Assembly: GCA_021850745.1 (NCBI GenBank)
Contig: JAJZKX010000125.1
Location: 1-6,056 of the forward strand
Reading direction: 5' to 3'
Origin: Thermoplasmata archaeon
GTDB taxonomy: Archaea; Thermoplasmatota; Thermoplasmata; Thermoplasmatales; Thermoplasmataceae
DNA length: 6,056 nucleotides
The first letter of the stretch is position 1. Every line of letters begins with the position of its first letter. Below the pieces are notes generated by a model that had not been told where the DNA came from, searched no databases, and worked only from the letters and a program-made list of their open reading frames with translations. Position numbers and translations under genes: made by a program. Positions 4,096 through 6,056 of the stretch are shown here, one piece after another.

Positions 4096-6056
4096 GTGCT
4101 GGATCTTTCTCCCGTCTCCCTTTTCATTGCTTCAACAAATTCCATCAGCCCCATGGAACGCTGGATACCTTCCCTGTTTCTTACTGACACTGAGTTATCC
4201 GTCTCTTCCCTTTCTCCGACCACGACAATGTATGAGGGCCTCATTCCCCTTATCATTTTTATCTTCTTGTTCATCGTTTCTGTGCCCAGATCGACCCTGA
4301 CCCTCAAACCTGCTCTTGCGAGCTCATCATTCACCTTCTGGGCATAATCCGAGAATTTTTCACTCACCGGGACTACGTAAACCTGAAGAGGAGAAAGCCA
4401 GGTCGGGAATTTACCGGAGTAATGCTCGATCAGAATGGCCATGAGACGCTCGTAGGAACCGAAAATTGCGCGGTGCAGCATTATAACCCTCTCATGCTTG
4501 CTCTCGCTGTTGATGAAATAAAGCCCGAAATTTGAGGGCATAAAGAAGTCCACCTGAATTGTTGAGAGCTGCCAGCTTCTACCAAGGGCATCCCTTATGT
4601 GGACATCTATCTTGGGCCCATAAAATGCTGCCTCGCCTGGCATTTCCTTGAATGGTATGTCTGAACTCCTCAGTGCTTCCCTCAACTGTTCTGTCGCCTC
4701 ATCCCACAGGGAGAAATCAGGGTTGAGATTCCCAGAACCACATTTTGGACACCTTCTCTCTGAATTCTCAGATGAGAATCGTGATTCAAGCTCTGAACCG
4801 CAATCAGAGCATCTGTATGTCAGGAGGTAATTGGCGGGATTTGATTTGTCAATTGCACTGAGTTCAAATGTTACCTCTATCTCACCGAAAATTGTCCTGA
4901 ATGTTGTACGGATCATCTCAATGACCCTCCTGATCTCGTTAAATATCTGATCAGACCTCAGAAATCCATGGCCATCATCAACGGTGAACATTCTGGGTCG
5001 CGTGAGTCCTCCCACCTCTCCAGACTTTTCGTACCTGTAAACTGTACCAGGCTCCGAATAGAGCACTGGCATTTCCCTGTAGCTTTTCGGTTCTCTCTCA
5101 AAGATTGTAATATGCCCCGGGCAGTTCATGGGTTTCAATCCATAGCTGTCACCATCCTGGAGGGTGAAGAGAAACATGTCATTCTTGTATTTGGCATAGT
5201 GACCGGATTGTTTCCAGATCACGTCCCTGAATACATGGGGAGTCTGGACATCCTGCCAACCGTACCTCTGGTTCAGTTCCTTCATGAACTGTGTCAGTTC
5301 ACTCTTAAGTATTGTTCCGTTCGGGGTATAGAATGGGAAACCAGGTGCTCTTTCAGAATTGAAAACAAAAAGATCCATCTCCTGGCCCACCTTTCTGTGA
5401 TCCCTCCGGGCCGCTTCTTCCCTGTTGTGCAGGAACTGTTTCAGATCCCCCTCAGTTGGAAAGGCCGTCCCGTAGATTCTAACCAGTTCGGGATTAGCAG
5501 TTACCCCTTTATAGTGGGCGCTTGCAGTTGAGAGAAGCCTGAAGTGCCGGATGTAGGATGTTGACGGGACATGTGGTCCACGGCAGAAGTCATAGAAATC
5601 TCCCTGCCTGTATACAGTGGATTTTCCACCTTCGGGCACTGCACCCATGATTATGTCTGTCTTGAACGGGTTGCCGCTGAACTTTTCCAGCAGTTCTTTT
5701 CTGGAGAGCTCCAGTCTCTCAATCTTCAGGTTCCTGGATGATATCTCCTTCATCTTCGCCTCTATCCGTGCCATGTCCTCCTGCTTTACCGGTTCCATTT
5801 TAATGTCGTAATAGAAGCCTTCCTCCGTCGGAGGGCCTGAACTTAACCTGGCGTCCGGATATATCTCCATTACGGCCTGAGCCAGAAGATGGGCAGAGGA
5901 ATGCCTGAGAATTGTAATTCCATCTGCTGAATCCATCATTACGGGGTAGATCCTTATCCTTTTTTCAGCTGCGGTGCTTAGATCGTAAAGAGTTGAGTCA
6001 GCCTTCACTGCTATGGCTCCCTTCACGCCTGCCCGCTTGAGGGCATCGACAAAGTT
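4083..6056 (-). CDS. thrS: Threonyl-tRNA synthetase, 5' end cut by the window
   Basis: Class II aminoacyl-tRNA synthetase that charges tRNA-Thr; 657 residues are visible. The frame is open to the window edge and codes for TGS-like sequence (NFVDALKRAGVKGAIAV) before the GTG at 6026, so that GTG is an internal valine and roughly 25-30 N-terminal residues are missing. Order, counted from the first visible residue: partial TGS domain to about 40; editing (N2/SAD) domain with H52-x3-H56 and C158-x3-H162 equal to the E. coli H73/H77/C182/H186 site; catalytic core with zinc ligands C312 (MNCPGH), H363 (DDGH, usually DDAH) and H528 (MLHRAIFGSYER); motif 2 as RYEKSGEVGGLTRPRMF; C-terminal anticodon-binding domain from about PTWLSPLQVY (551). 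A C-x2-C...C-x2-C insertion lies in the core at 416-439. The editing domain is of the bacterial/eukaryotic type, not the D-aminoacyl-tRNA-deacylase-like domain of many archaea. Converges on fixB with 13 bp of overlap. Confidence 0.95.
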   Translation of the reverse strand, partial: NFVDALKRAGVKGAIAVKADSTLYDLSTAAEKRIRIYPVMMDSADGITILRHSSAHLLAQAVMEIYPDARLSSGPPTEEGFYYDIKMEPVKQEDMARIEAKMKEISSRNLKIERLELSRKELLEKFSGNPFKTDIIMGAVPEGGKSTVYRQGDFYDFCRGPHVPSTSYIRHFRLLSTASAHYKGVTANPELVRIYGTAFPTEGDLKQFLHNREEAARRDHRKVGQEMDLFVFNSERAPGFPFYTPNGTILKSELTQFMKELNQRYGWQDVQTPHVFRDVIWKQSGHYAKYKNDMFLFTLQDGDSYGLKPMNCPGHITIFEREPKSYREMPVLYSEPGTVYRYEKSGEVGGLTRPRMFTVDDGHGFLRSDQIFNEIRRVIEMIRTTFRTIFGEIEVTFELSAIDKSNPANYLLTYRCSDCGSELESRFSSENSERRCPKCGSGNLNPDFSLWDEATEQLREALRSSDIPFKEMPGEAAFYGPKIDVHIRDALGRSWQLSTIQVDFFMPSNFGLYFINSESKHERVIMLHRAIFGSYERLMAILIEHYSGKFPTWLSPLQVYVVPVSEKFSDYAQKVNDELARAGLRVRVDLGTETMNKKIKMIRGMRPSYIVVVGEREETDNSVSVRNREGIQRSMGLMEFVEAMKRETGERSSTQAF
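4104..4124 (+). terminator. Weak candidate terminator of the fix operon
   Basis: A pyrimidine-rich run with TTTCT at 4106-4110 and CCCTTTT at 4118-4124 follows the fixB stop codon within about 10-30 bases. It lies inside thrS on the opposite strand. The T-runs are short, and another (TTTTT at 4256-4260) is found further into thrS, so the actual end of the transcript is uncertain. Confidence 0.25.
4740..4811 (-). other. Zinc-ribbon-like insertion within ThrRS
   Basis: Two knuckles, CSDCG (4800-4811) and CPKCG (4740-4751), are separated by 16 residues (17 counting the glycine of the first knuckle in the spacer). They lie between the catalytic-core strand ending FELSAIDKSN and the helix WDEATEQLREAL. 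In E. coli ThrRS the same junction is a short STRPEKRIGSDEMWDRAE with no cysteines, so I read this as an inserted rubredoxin/zinc-ribbon-type module of about 35-40 residues. All four cysteines are present and the spacing is normal for structural zinc. Function is unknown; it is distinct from the catalytic zinc. Confidence 0.7.

Noticed and set aside
4968..5531. A 187-codon plus-strand open frame opposite thrS
   Set aside because: It lies wholly antisense to a gene with strong family motifs, has no ribosome site or recognisable domain, and its composition follows from the thrS codons.
6024..6026. GTG as the thrS start codon
   Set aside because: The frame is open upstream to the window edge and encodes TGS-domain-like sequence; the protein would otherwise lack most of its TGS domain.
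1..6056. CRISPR arrays, insertion sequences, tRNA/rRNA genes, riboswitches
   Set aside because: No regularly spaced repeats, transposase motifs, terminal inverted repeats or cloverleaf-forming stretches were seen; nearly all bases are in well-supported genes.

Overview
The window reads as core chromosome of a heterotrophic archaeon, most likely in or near the Thermoplasmatales. The evidence is indirect: arginine is mostly AGA/AGG, the operon-leading gene appears leaderless with a TATA-like box about 25 bp before its ATG, internal cistrons carry strong GGAGG-type ribosome sites, oligo-T tracts serve as candidate terminators, and an ETF/FixCX module sits beside a bacterial-type threonyl-tRNA synthetase. 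The taxon is an inference; no rRNA or other marker is present.

Layout. Positions 4-582 (minus) encode a small HhH-GPD DNA glycosylase of the MagIII-like family with no C-terminal iron-sulfur loop. An 81-bp AT-rich divergent intergenic stretch (583-663) follows and holds the candidate promoters. Positions 664-4095 (plus) form a tight four-gene operon in the order fixC-fixX-fixA-fixB, with gaps of 2, 6 and 1 bp. Positions 4083-6056 (minus) are threonyl-tRNA synthetase, which runs off the right edge, so its N-terminus (first part of the TGS domain) is missing. fixB and thrS converge and overlap by 13 bp. There is no stretch over 300 bp without a gene.

How the genes work together. FixA and FixB form the electron-transfer flavoprotein heterodimer, FixC is the ETF:quinone-oxidoreductase-like flavoprotein, and FixX is its two-cluster ferredoxin-like partner. 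All four together are the composition of the electron-bifurcating EtfABCX complex, which oxidises NADH and splits the electrons between quinone and ferredoxin (or flavodoxin). The FixA sequence carries a T-x-x-V-G-P motif of the type found in bifurcating EtfB proteins, so I favour bifurcation over simple dehydrogenase-to-quinone transfer. The glycosylase and thrS are unrelated housekeeping neighbours.

I did not find an undescribed multi-gene system. The points most worth following are a zinc-ribbon-like insertion in the ThrRS catalytic domain, the substitution of two FAD-contacting residues in FixB, the C-terminally short glycosylase, and the Lys-rich tail of FixB whose DNA doubles as an oligo-T terminator candidate for thrS.
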